DNA of 64,000 nucleotides from Cladosporium sp. IMV 00045. Taxonomy: Eukaryota > Ascomycota > Dothideomycetes > Cladosporiales > Cladosporiaceae. Location: the NCBI GenBank assembly GCA_001931905.2, contig MSJI02000840.1, positions 18,375 to 82,374 of the forward strand, given 5' to 3'. The notes beneath the pieces are model-generated. The model was given only the letters and a program-made list of their open reading frames with translations. It did no database searches and was not told the origin of the DNA. Both the position numbers and the translations under genes were made by a program. Position 1 is the first letter of the stretch. Every line of letters starts with the position of its first letter. Shown here piece by piece: positions 19,675-31,073 of this stretch.

Positions 19675-21879
19675 GAGGAAAGTGCGATAGAGAAGGATTC
19701 GGGTGAGCCGTAATTAATCACACGCGTGTGAACGGACGACTGGGTCAAGTTATACTACATGCTTCGAGAGGGCGGCTCTGAACTCCGAACCTCGATGCCA
19801 ATGCAGACGAATCGTTCCTTGATAGATGTGAGCGAGAAGAGCTTAAGACCCTGAATCGCGATCCCACTGAGCGGTGCCTTTTCTATGAAGAGATTAGTCC
19901 AACGTCTTTCGTGCTAGACAGAGAAAGGAGCGCCGGCAGCTGTGGGGAATCCGATGATGAAGGTTTGGCAGGTGATTCTGACAGTCACACTCCCGTCGTT
20001 TCAAAGCATTTTTTGCCAGCAGATGTTGGTCCCTTAGCTCATATACAAGCTCAACATTTTGCAGGATGCAGGAACTTGTCGTTGTGATCAGTGATGCTCA
20101 TAAAATCCTGACGGTATCTCTTGCGAAGACGCTGGCAAAGTACCCCGGTGAAGTAACGTGGGCAGAGACAGTATCGTGATGCGTTCCGGAATCAGCGATA
20201 CCAACCCACCGGAACCGTGAGCTCCCGGGCCAGATGAGATTTCCCACATTTGAGCGAAGGACGTGGAATGGCCTCGCAGCCTGGAGACCGAAGTCCGCAA
20301 CGCCAGTCAGAAATTGACACCATCGTTACAATGACAGGGTGTACCTTGTAACTATTCAGTCACGGTAGTGTCTTTTGCATCGCTCTCCAGATTTGAGTTT
20401 GGCAGGTCCTGGCCTGGGCGTGGTAGGCAGAGTGGAGGGGGCGATTCTAATTAAGCCGCGAGTCAAGAGCTGGATCTTCAGAAAGAAGACTCCACCGATC
20501 GACCGAGCCGCACACGCCGCGTCTGGGAGTTGCGAAGGATCGCCAGGGATCTCGAATCCCACGACCCACAGAACCGAGACCGATGTGATCTATCTTTTTC
20601 CGGAGCTTAGTTGACGAAGTGATGTTCTGATGGCGATTCATAAATTAATGGCATGGAAAGACTATCGTTCCGAAGCTCGGGCGAGTCGAGCATGACTCGA
20701 TACAGCACTAGAAAAAGATGTTGCGCTAATAAGCACACTAAATGTTGGTCCGCGGGAGGTGAGCAGTTTTTACACACAAAGTAGAAAGATGCGCAACCAG
20801 AAACAATTAATGGAATCGTGCTGTAACGACGCACGCGTGAAAGTGAAGCACATCCCTGATCGAACTGCCGTGTCAGGATCGCAAAAAGTGACGCCCCGTG
20901 CCTGCGAACAGCCACCCAAGCTAAGCCGGTCCCTCCTTGCCGCAGCATGATTGCTTGCCCCAGTTCTGATCTCCCTAGCTTTGGTCAGTCCCTTCCTCCG
21001 TTGGGATGTTGGACTGGCTTCCTCTCGCTGTGCTCTGGCGAACTTGTCAGGGTGCCGTGCTGCACAAGCGTCTTCCCCAGCGATCGGAGTCGTGCGAACA
21101 AGAGAACAATATGAGAGTGCACTTCCTGTGGACACTGTGATAATGTTTCATAGCATCGAAAGTATCTGGTCATGGTGTTTGCTGTGAAAGTCTTCCGCCA
21201 CCAAGCAACCCTTCTCACATAGATTGGTCGTGCCACAGAGGAGAGATGCAGTTTGCCAAAGTCGTCGCCGATGTAAGCAGTCCGTAGCTACGTCACATAG
21301 CTGCTTCCCAGCTCTTGGTCTCCTGCAGCAGATCGCGATCCCTTGGCCCGTCACGTTCGTCCACTCGCGGAGCACGGGCGGATTGATCTCATGGAGCCCG
21401 CCTCGCCGAAAGCTCGCTGAAGCAGGCGAGGGTTTCTTGCAGCAACAACTCTATATGGCTGAAATGGATAAGGTCGTGTCCGCAGAACAGGGCGTGTGGT
21501 AATTTTCGCGTCTGCTGGATTTGTTCGTCGCGCAGGAGGTGAGATGCCACCGGAGAAGTTGGGCGCGAAAGAGAGCCGATGAGATGGCGGAGTTGAGACC
21601 GCTAGCTGCATACAGCAAGGTACACTCGTCGTGTATTACATGCGGCGGCTTGAGCTATCCTCGGCTACGTTGGGCTTAATTTGTGTCTCCATGTGGGCAT
21701 CAGCCATGCCATCACTTCCTCCTTAGAAGTCTCCGGGGATCGTATCTCATCCTCTCAGGATGACATAGAGCTACCCAAGTTTCCAGTGTAGACCGCGTTG
21801 GCCGAGGAATCCTGCCACGAAAGAGTCGCACGAATAGGCGAGGCCATGGCAGCAGAACTGCCCGAGCGATGTGAAAGGC
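19675..21879. other. 2.2-kb intergenic region, no gene seen
   Basis: Upstream region of the CFEM-GPCR and downstream region of the GPI-protein gene. Frames of 60-120 codons occur on both strands but carry no motif and contradict each other. A gggatctcgaatccc segment near 20549 looks like a tRNA T-arm at first sight, but no cloverleaf can be drawn around it. Confidence 0.45.
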
Positions 21880-22638
21880 CTAGAGGAACAAGAATTGTGC
21901 CAGGAAAATGCCAGCTGCCTGGATCCTGTGCGACTCATCAGCCTCCATATACCGCATCACGAGCCAGCAGACGGTAACTTACCCTGCTTGCTCCCAGTGA
22001 GGAGACACCAGATTGCCACTGGACTCAGGAGTTTCTCCAGACGCCTCATCAGTAGCAGTGTCGTTCTGATCGCTCTCGTCGGGCTGACCGCTGCCTGCGC
22101 TCCCCGTTGCATTCTGGTCCTGGCTTTCGCCTGCAGAACCGCCATTTGCGCTGGAAGTCGAATTTAGGCCTCCGGATTCGCTCGCAGTGTCTCCGGCTAG
22201 GATCTGTTCAAAGCAGCCCCTGGAGATCTTCCCGTCACTGGATGCTGCTTCGATGTACAACCGCGCAGCATCTGGCTGCGCTTCCTCGAATGAAAGCTCA
22301 GGTGGAAAGGCGATTTCTGACTGCGACTGTAGTGGGCCAGCCATGGAGGGACAAAGTTCCGGGAGGTCTGTCGTCAGGCATGGGTCCAGAACCTGGTGGA
22401 AGACATCATCGCCTTCGTAGCGCAAGACGAGGTGAAGCGTCGTGTTTGCGGTCACGGGCATGTCGCCGCCGAGACTGAAGGTGAGCGAATCGGCGGTCAG
22501 GGACATGTTGGCTGAAAGGCCTGGAAAATCATCTTTGTGGCAATAGTTTCCTGCGGTATTTGAGGTGTCATTGCTCGCTGCGAATGCGGCACTCACGATG
22601 CTGCAAAAAGTGAGGGCGGACGCGATTGAGGCTCTCAT
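21880..22638 (-). CDS. GPI-anchored secreted protein, unknown function
   Basis: Two exons, 22638-21983 and 21925-21880, give 233 aa. The start at 22638 was chosen because it opens on a clean signal peptide (MRASIASALTFCSIVSAAFA). The mature part has Cys residues at NYCHKD, DPCLTTDLPELC and RGCFEQ in a probable beta-rich domain of about 130 residues with several NxT sites. A Ser/Gly/Asn-rich and acidic linker (about residues 150-215) follows. The short second exon adds a hydrophobic end (IQAAGIFLAQFLFL), which gives a typical GPI-attachment signal; without the splice the protein would lack it. The fold resembles small fungal cell-wall or surface proteins, but no family is recognised. Likely located at the cell wall or plasma membrane. 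Confidence 0.65.
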
Positions 22639-23194
22639 GGCTGGAGATGTCCTCTCTGATCGGAATTCGACTGCCCTTATGTGAGCATGTGCTGAGGATG
22701 ATGAACAGCAGAGATACAGGGGCAGCAGGCTTTGCAAGCGTTGTTATTGCTTCCAATGAAGGAGGCGGAAATTACATGGCGGGAAGGATTCACGGAACCA
22801 CCGCGAGCATCGTGCCGCAGCGTCAGTCTTGATGCGGCGATGGTCGTGGGAGAGGCCAATTGTGATGACGAGACAACTTGAAGGAGATGGCAACATCGAC
22901 TGTGGTGAGAACATTTCATTGCATAGAAGCATCAAGATCATTGTAATGCACAGCGACATTTCGTCGTGCCTCTCAGCGGGATGTTGACTGTCATCATGAC
23001 CTACCCACCTATATTGCGATGCGCTGCTTGCGGGGAAATTTATCGGTCATTCTGCGAGGCAAAAGCAAACTTGCACTGCCACGCTGCGCCTCGGCATTAT
23101 GCCGCCACTGCCGCCTACATTATGGAGCATTCAGCCTCGCTGCTTTCCCATGTGTGCTCGCATCTTCCTTTTCCTTCACAACACATCCTCGAAC
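22639..23194. other. Intergenic, divergent promoter
   Basis: Spacer between the GPI-anchored protein gene (minus) and the two-TM protein gene (plus). No coding sequence recognised. It presumably drives both genes. Confidence 0.4.
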
Positions 23195-23864
23195 ATGAGT
23201 GCTATCAAAGGAAGAGACAGTCCTTTGGGCTCACAAGAAGCAGCGGATGAAAGCCTCCCCTTGTACGAGGAGTTCCAGGTCTCCGAGACGCCAGCCGCTT
23301 CTCTCCCGTCCGAAACCGCCGCATCCGATGAGGTGCGCGACTACCTGACCTCGCTGCTCAAGAACAAGCACAACCTTGCAGACGACCATGTACGTCGCGT
23401 CGTCTCACGTTGGACTATTGGCACTGGCCGAGAGCTTCGCAGCTACACGCCGCAGATGTACCTAGGCATCTTCGGGCGCGAGGATGGCTGGATGCTGTAT
23501 CGCGACATTAAGCTGGAAATCTACCAGACGCGGAAAAAGGGTTTTTGGGAGACACGCGGAGTCTGTGAGTTGCACTAATGTAAAGTCTTGTCGGGGGTTC
23601 AGACCATGCTGACAGTAAGCAGACATCTTTCCCGCGGTATCCTTCGTGCTCATGTTCATCATCGCCATGCTACTCATGAACGACGTCAGCGATCTATGGC
23701 AGACAGTAGCTGCCATCCTCGTTTTTCCAGGCGCCATGATGTCTGTGGCTAGTATTGCTATCCTGTCTGTTCACACTTGCGCTCGCCAGCGCCCGGAGAA
23801 GCAGATTGAGAGGGAACTTCAAATTTGCACGAGGAGAGATGGCATCCCGGTCTCCGAGGTATAA
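23195..23864 (+). CDS. Two-TM hypothetical protein (203 aa)
   Basis: Exons 23195-23564 and 23623-23864 join in phase 1 to 203 aa. The first ~50 residues are acidic and disordered. A soluble region follows with conserved-looking features (DDHVRRVVSRWTIGTGRELR and LGIFGREDGWMLYRDIKLEI). Two membrane helices then form a hairpin: IFPAVSFVLMFIIAMLLM and DLWQTVAAILVFPGAMMSVA, continuing hydrophobic. The protein ends in a short Arg/Glu-rich cytosolic tail. I recognise no named domain. The ATG at 23195 was preferred to the in-frame one at 23099 because the extra 32 residues look like 5' UTR translation. A small fungal integral membrane protein of unknown role. Confidence 0.6.
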
Positions 23865-24052
23865 GCGTTCACATACCTGCACCAGATCTACACCATACCA
23901 AGATGTATGCACATGCTTCCAGATGCCACATGATCCTTTTCAGCCAGCGGTACAGCTAGAGTATCAAGCACTGCAGCGGCAGGCGGCGTCAATGCTAATC
24001 CTGTAAGCCTCTCAGCCTCCAAACCACAGCACCGGAGCGTGTATCTCTCACG

Positions 24053-24517
24053 ATGCGCTCTCGCCCTGAAGCCAAGTCTCCCACCGAATCTCCCAACGAA
24101 GCCGCGCATCGAAGACAATCCGAAAGCCTACCAATGCCAGCCCAAGAACATCGAGCGCAAAGCCGTACGCGCCAGCTCTCAGCCCATGAAATCACCCTTC
24201 CACACCCGCACTGGCCCGAGGCCTCCACCTCAGTCGAGACCCGAATCGTCGTCGTCCTGCGTGGAAAAGCCCTCGAACTGCACCGCACAGGCCCCGCGAG
24301 CAAACCCGACCTGCCGTCCAAAGATGACATCGACATCGACCTCTTCGTGCCAGATACTTCGAACGAAGCTGCATACACCACGTCGCCTGAGCAAGCCGGC
24401 TTCCAAGTGCCCACTTGCGAGCCAGCATGGTGTGGACATCGCTTGTTTGCGGAAGGAGGCGCCAGCCGTCGATCTGCACGTTTGAAGCCCGGGCTGCCTA
24501 GTAGTAGTGGGGCATGA
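24053..24517 (+). CDS. Hypothetical disordered protein (154 aa)
   Basis: An open frame of 154 codons rich in Ser, Pro, Arg and Glu in its first 60 residues. A short ordered-looking stretch (VETRIVVVLRGKALELHRTG) and a central acidic segment (KDDIDIDLFVPDTSNEAAY) follow. No domain is recognised. Competing open frames on both strands (24039-24485 + and 23995-24414 -) show the region is simply GC-rich and stop-poor, so this may not be a gene. Confidence 0.25.
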   Translation: MRSRPEAKSPTESPNEAAHRRQSESLPMPAQEHRAQSRTRQLSAHEITLPHPHWPEASTSVETRIVVVLRGKALELHRTGPASKPDLPSKDDIDIDLFVPDTSNEAAYTTSPEQAGFQVPTCEPAWCGHRLFAEGGASRRSARLKPGLPSSSGA

Positions 24518-26328
24518 AACCTTCCGGGATCCCCTGCTGCGATGCTCCGGAGATAAACCGCTGTATTGGAAATTCGAGATGGAGGCCGCGAGGCGATGAG
24601 TATGGATGGCAGTATCGTGGTGGACTTGGATCCAGCGGAGGATCTTGTCTTATGGCGAATTTGAGGAGGGCACTTGTGGACTTGAGAGCATCTCGGTAGG
24701 CATCATGGGGAGTTTTCTGGTGTAACATGAATGCGATCGTTCTTCTTCACCTGTATTATTCACCCAGCTAATAAGGCGGCGCTCACGGCTCTGCGATGTC
24801 TTGTATACTTGAGAGCTGGAAGCGTGCTGCTGCCTAACACCCACGCGACCATTCTCTTTTCAGATGCCGTTCTCCATGCGTCATGACAAACAGAGGTGGC
24901 ACGGCTTCTCAGACCCCTTGACTGATTTAGTTCTGCCATCTTACAATAGGCTCAAAGTAGAAGGAAACCCGACTTCCACGTCAAATCGAGTTACAAACAT
25001 GGTGAAAGGTCCTCAGCGAAGACAAGTACATGTACATAATGCACTATGGAGGTACATGTACTTGAGTGAGGCGAAGGTGGGGATTGCGGAGTGGAGTGGC
25101 AGCCGCGAACCTTCCAGTCAGCATCAGCCCCACATGTCAAATTGAACGTCACTTCAACGCGCCGCGCAAGACAACTGCTCTTCCCACAAAGGCCAAGCAA
25201 GATGACCAGAGAAGACAATAATTGATATGTCACTGTGAAACCAGAAGCCTTCAGTACCTGGCCACATCGGCCAGGTAGCTGATGGCCTACATCAGGTTAG
25301 CGAAAAGCGGCGACGGCTACTGGGGGAGCACCAGAAGCCGCCCGATGGTCTGGGAGAAATACCTTTTGGCTCAAGTCCTCGAAGGCGAGTATCCATGAGC
25401 CGCCGAAATACCCACCCGCTGCTCTACGACATGGCCAGACTAACCAAGTCAGCCTGGCCCAGCTCAGGTGGCCGCGGCCCTCACAGAGTCTTTGCTGTTG
25501 CGTAGCTGCGTCTCTTCAATACCTTGTTGCTTTGAGATGCTGACGACGAAGCAGCGCTCTGCCGACAAGGTGTCCCAAGCTAACGGAGGCCCACATTCTT
25601 GGAAGGACAGTTGGCTACCGGATTTTAGGCTGTAAACACTTACTTCTCTTTCGCCAAGGCCTTCTAAAGGGAAGCAGCCCAACTCTTGCGAGCATCAGGG
25701 TTGTCATCATGCAGCAAGCTGCATGTCCGGGAAGCGCGCGTTTTCGCCCGCAGAGATGATCAAGGGGGTTACTAACAGCAAAGACAGTCGGGCAAGCCGA
25801 CCAGGATGCATGACACCGCGCGAGGACGATGAACATGCGCAGGATATCGTTGATTGGGGAGTATACCGCGCGCTTCTCTCCGATCAGGGCTTCGACACCT
25901 CGGGGTTGGACAGAGGACACCATTGTGCCTTGGCATTCGGCTGCAGCGTGAAGTGAAAACAAGGGGCTTGGTGGCACAGTGCTGTGGCTGCGGCTTTGCG
26001 TGGACTGAGAAACAAGTGTGCAGAGTGAGCACAGGACTGCTGCGGCTTTTGTGGTTGTACAACGAAGGGGCAAGGTTGATGGAGTGGGGTGGATGGTGAA
26101 AGTGGTGAGAGCAAGTTGGAGCGGCAGATTTGACGTTTTTGTGCGAGCAGCAAAACGCTGCCAAGCCTTTCCTCATTTCCCTACAAACGGAAGGCGCAGA
26201 AGAAGACCTGATATGGCCAATATGGAAGGAGCGACCTGCGTTGTCCACTTATCGGATCAGCCGAGCCTTGCCGAACGCTCGACGGGCTACGTATGATTCT
26301 CTGTGGCATGGGCAAAGTGAGTGCCACC
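24518..26328. other. 1.8-kb gene-poor region with local hairpins
   Basis: No convincing gene. Positions 25255-25460 carry several short inverted repeats in a row (see the separate entry). The rest shows only short overlapping frames. Confidence 0.4.
25255..25459. repeat. Cluster of short hairpin-forming inverted repeats
   Basis: Five local stem-loops in about 205 bp. (1) tacctggcc/ggccaggta, 9 bp with a 5-nt loop, 25255-25277. (2) ctgatg/catcag with a 5-nt loop just after it. (3) ggctactgg ... ccagaagcc with one central mismatch, in the next 60 bp. (4) ctcg-aagg-cgag near 25380. (5) ggccag ... ctggcc at 25433-25459 with a nested act/agt pair. This could be a structured RNA, a degraded MITE, or chance in GC-rich DNA. 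Confidence 0.35.
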
Positions 26329-26629
26329 ATGAAGGGAGATCTTTCGGGAAGGATATTTGGTCGTGGGACAAGCTCAGAGAGCCTTGCAGACACAGTACGA
26401 CCATTGACCGTCAGCTACGGACTGCAAGTCCAGACCGCTTTGGCGACACGCCGCGAATGACGAGGAGCAATTGCTTGAGGATACGTTGCGCCGCGGTGGT
26501 TTCATCGCTCTTGATGGCCCACTCCCTGAAACACAATCACTGCTTTTCCGCGACCCGGTTACAGTCGACATTGAACAAAGCTTACGCGCGGCTTTCTTGC
26601 TGCGTGGCTCCACGGTGTGGACAGGTTGA
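26329..26629 (+). pseudogene. Possible small gene split by a frameshift
   Basis: An ATG frame at 26329-26460 (MKGDLSGRIFGRGTSSESLA ... LQVQTALATRR) stops at a TGA. A second frame, open from 26408 to a stop at 26627-26629, continues with strongly protein-like sequence (EEQLLEDTLRRGGFIALDGP, LLFRDPVTVDIEQSLRAAF) and codon choice like nearby genes. The two overlap at 26408-26460 and could be one reading frame broken by a one-base indel, or exons of an unresolved gene. No family recognised. Confidence 0.3.
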
Positions 26630-26989
26630 CCGAGATACAACATCGCACAAGAAGGTCGTTCTTGATGTTCATGGATCAAGGCCGGATCGCTGATGATAAG
26701 CGGTCTTCACATCCCTTGCATCTCATAACAATCTCTGGCCTCACTTCACTCGGCTAATGTTTACTCGACCAACAGGTTGATCTCTTTTCGTTTGCTTCAC
26801 TGTTTCTATCTTGCTTCACTGACTCTCCCTGCATGCTAGAACGCTCGAATTGACTTTTGTCTAGGCTTTCCATGCACTTCCTTTTCTTTCTGCTCTGTAC
26901 ATATATTCACTTCATGCAGCTGCTCCCGCGTCATAATTTCAATCACCAGCCGGCCTTTTCACGATTTTCTCCTGCCTTCTTTTCCTTCC

Positions 26990-28067
26990 ATGTCAATGCA
27001 CTGGTCCTACAAGATCCAATTCTTGGATTTGCGTCGCAATATCAGGACAAGCTCAACTTTTGATCCGCTGCGCTGGGATTGTGACACGAATATGGATCAG
27101 CAGCATATTTCCGAGGCGACTCAGTCTCTGGAACGCGGAACTGCAACAGCGAAGCTGCAACCAATGGACGACCGTCTCTCTTTGCTCATGGCTGAACACG
27201 GTACCATCCACGACTGCAACAAAGAATGTCCATCGCCCTGCCCTCTACTTCCACCGACAGGGGAGTCCGATTCGATACAATCAGCAGACCTGCCGCTCTC
27301 TGAGGAGCAAAGTCGCCATTTGCTAGCTGGCTACAATGTCGATGAATTCAACAAGAAGCTGCAGAGTGCCGAAGGCCCTGAAACATTCAGCTCCATTCTT
27401 CAGCAGTTCCAAAGCGTCGATACGAGACACCAGACATCTCAGATCCTTATCGCCGACTACGAGCGCCAGATGGTCCACATCCGTGAAAAATGCGAAGAGA
27501 TGCACAAGGCAAACAAACTCATGACCGATCGCTTGGATCGAATCAGCGGCAAGTTAATAGCAACGAAGGACTTCGTCGGAGAGACAAAAGACCGTCACAG
27601 AGCTCAAGCGACTCCGGCTTCTCATCCGGTGCTCAACGCGCAGTCGTGCGTTCGAACGGCTCCGAAGCTGGGCATCGGACCTCAGGCAAGAGTTCAGGGA
27701 TGTATCGAAGGTCCTCGATTCCAGAGTGCAACAGGAGCTCGTCCGTGACAGTAGAGAACAAGCACGACGAGCCACCGAGCTTACGGTGCTGGCAGCAATC
27801 TATCTACCGTTATCTCTGACGACGGGAGTGTTTGGCATGAACATCTGGGAGATCAACGAAGGGAGACCCAAGTGGTGGGCGGTGTCCGCGTTCGGACTTG
27901 CTCTTCTGTTCATCACCGGCCCAATTTTGTTCTGGGTGCTTCGAAAGAATGATCAGGATCATTCAACGCATGTCGATGGCAAGACTGAAAGACCAAGCGG
28001 AAAGGCCAAGGTTGACGAGAAAGAGGGCCGAAGGAACAAGCACAAGCCCCCAGCCCAACCAGGGTAA
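26990..28067 (+). CDS. CorA-like (GMN-motif) membrane protein
   Basis: A CorA-type Mg2+-transporter-like protein. The C-terminal part has the two-helix module with the diagnostic GMN tripeptide: LTVLAAIYLPLSLTTGVFGMN, then WWAVSAFGLALLFITGPILFW, ending in a Lys/Arg-rich cytosolic tail. Upstream is a long alpha-helical segment (HQTSQILIADYERQMVHIR, LMTDRLDRISG), as expected for the CorA funnel. Exon 1 starts at 26990 or 27090. The proposed intron runs from the donor in ggcaagttaat (about 27554) to the acceptor ending cgcgcag (about 27645), restoring the frame AFERLRSWASDLRQEFRDV. The N-terminal globular domain is shorter than in bacterial CorA; fungal CorA-like proteins vary here. Transport activity is inferred. 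Confidence 0.65.
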
Positions 28068-28371
28068 ATGGATAGGTCCGAAAAGTCGAAGCGTCTGCAG
28101 CGGAAGGGTCTTGCGATGTTACGACTAACGTGGGAGAGACCGCGAGAGGATGAGCGAGGTGGGAGGCAGCGAACGACAGGAGCTAGTGTTTGAGAGGAGT
28201 CGCGCTAGAGCAAAGTAGTAGCTTACCGCGAAAGCATTCCGTTTAGCAAGCGCTACAATTGTACTCGTGCTTGCCGGAAGTGTGCGCAAATCTTCATTGA
28301 TACTTATGCTTCTATACACAATGCGACATGTGGCAAGGATGTCGACTCAGATCCAAGTTACTCAACCCCAA
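28068..28371. other. Short convergent spacer
   Basis: The 3' flanks of the CorA-like gene and the CE2-like esterase meet here. No gene is seen. Confidence 0.5.
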
Positions 28372-29505
28372 CTACCGGATGACATCGTTGATCGCCTTCG
28401 TCAAGATGACAGCATCCCGCTCCTGCGTCAACTTCGAAGGATGATAATCGCATCCGATATTGTTGTCCGTGGTGTCCTGCGAAGGGAAGTCCACAAAGTG
28501 TGCTTTGCGACCGAGCTGAGAGACTGCAGACTTCACCGCCTCCTGTTGCGAAGTCTTCTGCGTCGGGTCTTCGGGTGGGTAGTAATCGCCGATCAAGGGA
28601 GATGTGGTGATGAAGAGCTCAGCCTTGGCATATTTCGCGCGAATCTGCTTCCCGAACTTGACCAGGGCGTTGGTGTAGTCGGTCATATCGAGAAGAGGGC
28701 GGGCTTGGAATGCTGTGCCGTTGGCGTAGTATGATGTGAAGCCGAAGTCATTCGTGCCCAGGTTAACGACGACGATGTCGACAGGCGTTCGGAAGTCATA
28801 GGTGTTAGGCTTGTCGGCTTCGTAGCGGGTCCAAAGTTCTGGCATTACGGGCTGGCCGTCGTCGCCATCGGCGGTGACATAGTTGCGAAGGATTCCCTTT
28901 CCACTCCAGGCGACGATGCTGTAGTCTGCCGAGAGGTTTTTAGCAGTTAGAGCGCCGTAGGTCAGAGTTGCGTCTTCCAAAGCAGCAGAATTGATGCATG
29001 GGTAGGTTCCGCTAACGCCATAGCCGACGCTGATGGAGTCACCAATAATCTCGATGCGCTTCATTGGTTGAGTGACGGAACAGAACGAGCCTGAAGCGAC
29101 TGGGTCCCCAATGGTGATGCTGCCGAACGACGCTTCAGACTTCTTGCGGATCTCTACATTGTGTACACCTCGAGAAAGCTTCCCGGTCGAGATACTGGTG
29201 CCGTTAAAGTTGTCGAAGGCAGTCGGGACTCCGTCTACGGTGATGAGTATGGCATTGGTCCCGGAGCTGGATGTGACAGGCACGCTGGCGGACGTGCCGG
29301 TGAATGAGAATGAGATTCCGGAAGCTGGCCATGTCAATCTCTTGGTGGCGGGATTCACGCGGCCGAGGTAGCGGTAATGATTCCCAGATGTTACCTTTTT
29401 GCAGGTTGCGCCATACGAATCTGCCAGGGACGAGGAGTCTGTCGTCTGCGGATGGGCCAGCGCAGTCCCGGTGAGCAGGAGTCCGAGGATGGCAGCGAAG
29501 CGCAT
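28372..29505 (-). CDS. Secreted CE2-like SGNH carbohydrate esterase
   Basis: An intronless 377-aa secreted esterase resembling carbohydrate esterase family 2 (deacetylation of plant polysaccharides). A signal peptide (MRFAAILGLLLTGTALAHPQ) is followed by an N-terminal beta-sandwich (residues about 35-145, SGNHYRYLGRVNPATKRLTW and SFTGTSASVPV) and a C-terminal SGNH hydrolase domain. Catalytic blocks are visible: RIEIIGDSISVGYGVSG with the nucleophile Ser, a Gly block in AWSGKGILRNY, VVNLGTNDFGFT with the conserved Asn, and CDYHPSKLTQ with the catalytic Asp/His. Family length and two-domain order fit. The substrate (acetyl xylan, mannan or other) is not resolved. Confidence 0.88.
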   Translation of the reverse strand: MRFAAILGLLLTGTALAHPQTTDSSSLADSYGATCKKVTSGNHYRYLGRVNPATKRLTWPASGISFSFTGTSASVPVTSSSGTNAILITVDGVPTAFDNFNGTSISTGKLSRGVHNVEIRKKSEASFGSITIGDPVASGSFCSVTQPMKRIEIIGDSISVGYGVSGTYPCINSAALEDATLTYGALTAKNLSADYSIVAWSGKGILRNYVTADGDDGQPVMPELWTRYEADKPNTYDFRTPVDIVVVNLGTNDFGFTSYYANGTAFQARPLLDMTDYTNALVKFGKQIRAKYAKAELFITTSPLIGDYYPPEDPTQKTSQQEAVKSAVSQLGRKAHFVDFPSQDTTDNNIGCDYHPSKLTQERDAVILTKAINDVIR

Positions 29506-31073
29506 GATGACTGAGAAAGGAGTTAGGCTTTATTCCAACGCAGTTGGATAGGCGACGAAAAGGCACATGTGCCACACGAGAAGATATATATTCGTCTTAT
29601 ATCCACGGTCCATGAGAGTCCGTTCGGACGGCAAATTTTTGAAGCTCCGGTGCTCGATATTGGGATCGCATAGTAGCTGCTTCAATTAGAGCACCACGGA
29701 GGCATGTCGTCCGCATCTTGATGAACTTTGGAGGACGAGCGGAGCAGCATAATTGACCCTACCTCGGTATTGCTGTGGTTTTTAGGGCTCGAACTGCGCT
29801 TGCCTCAAAAGACAAGACTTGAACATGCGGTGATGTGCATGGGGCTCCGGGCCGACGGTGGCGGCTCTTTGCAGTTCTGACACTCCTCGACACTCGCACT
29901 CGTTTCATCGTCGGCTCTCTTGGTTTTCGCTTGCCCACACATGAGCCATGTCTATGATGGCATTGCCGACTCCGATTCATTTAAGCATGCGCCCACGCGA
30001 GTTCACGCTCGCCGAGCTCGCTTAGCCTAGCGTGTCTTAAAGAGATATGTCTCTCCCTTTCTCACTCTTCAGACACGTCCCCTCAACCACGCCACTCCAT
30101 TTGTGTTCACTCTTGCTTACAAGAACAGCAGGTTTCGCGTCACGCATCAAGCCGAATAGGCAGAACGCGGGTCCAGGAAACACAGTGCTTAGCATGTACC
30201 CATACTTTCCAGACCACGGGGGTGCTGTCTCAGAGATTGACGAGGATGGATCATACGTGATACCTGAACGCAGTCCTCAAAAACACAGCCGCTCAGAGGG
30301 ACCACAGAATCTCATCCGTCTCGCTGGCATCTTGTTTTTAAAGGCGCCTTTACCAGTCCATGAAGCCCAATAGCAGACTCTCACGTAGAAAAGTAAGACC
30401 TAAAGGCACGGCAGAGCTGGCGAGACTCATCCGCAGCCTAAGAATGCGAGTGAAGCTAGTTATGTCCGTTTGTCAAGCAACAGGTCAACGAGTTCTCTGG
30501 CTGGAGAGTACTTCAGCGGCAGCTCTTCCAGATCTGGGCACACGACGGCCCAAGGGTGCCTCATTCTGGACAGCGCCACACCGATGTGGTTGGCCATTTG
30601 ACGAGCCTCGTTGCTTGCTGCGGCTGGCGGTCTCTTGTTGCGAATGACGATGCCAGAGACGACGCCGCAGCCGCTGTTGCCCGCAGTACCTCGAATGGGT
30701 GGCTTGCCCTTGTAGATGGCAGACAAACCTTATCCCAATGCCCTGCCGCAACAGCATTTGCTCGCTTATGCTAGAAGCAGGCGGCACAGGTAGTAAACCT
30801 TTGCTGAGGCTGTTGCAGGTTTCTTAGCGGATGTCTGTTATCTCTGAACGACGCTGATGAAAGTCGAAGTCTTCTTACAGCGATTTGCCAGACGACCGAG
30901 GAATCACTCTCTATGTAAGCTGCCTAGATCTGTGATGACTGTCCTGTCGCTGATCAAAAGTCAGAAACACGGAGATCCATCTCGTCTCAAGGCTCTTTCT
31001 TGACAAGCTGCGTTTTCGAGCTCCCACCACCAGGCTGACGCACCAAGCTAGTACCAAAGGCCGCACTGGGCGT
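29506..31073. other. 1.6-kb intergenic region, no gene seen
   Basis: Upstream of the CE2-like gene and downstream of the PRISE-like gene. The ORF at 30047-30373 (+) and a few others exceed 90 codons but have no motif, no splice logic and compete with antisense frames. Confidence 0.4.

Noticed and set aside
20540..20600. tRNA-like T-arm (gggatctcgaatccc)
   Set aside because: The arm is too short in the loop, and no D-arm, anticodon stem or 7-bp acceptor can be paired around it.
23995..24485. Overlapping long frames on both strands
   Set aside because: Four frames are open at once because the stretch is GC-rich; only one low-confidence candidate is kept.
28267..28734. 155-codon plus frame
   Set aside because: Mostly antisense of the CE2-like SGNH domain, which has all catalytic blocks.
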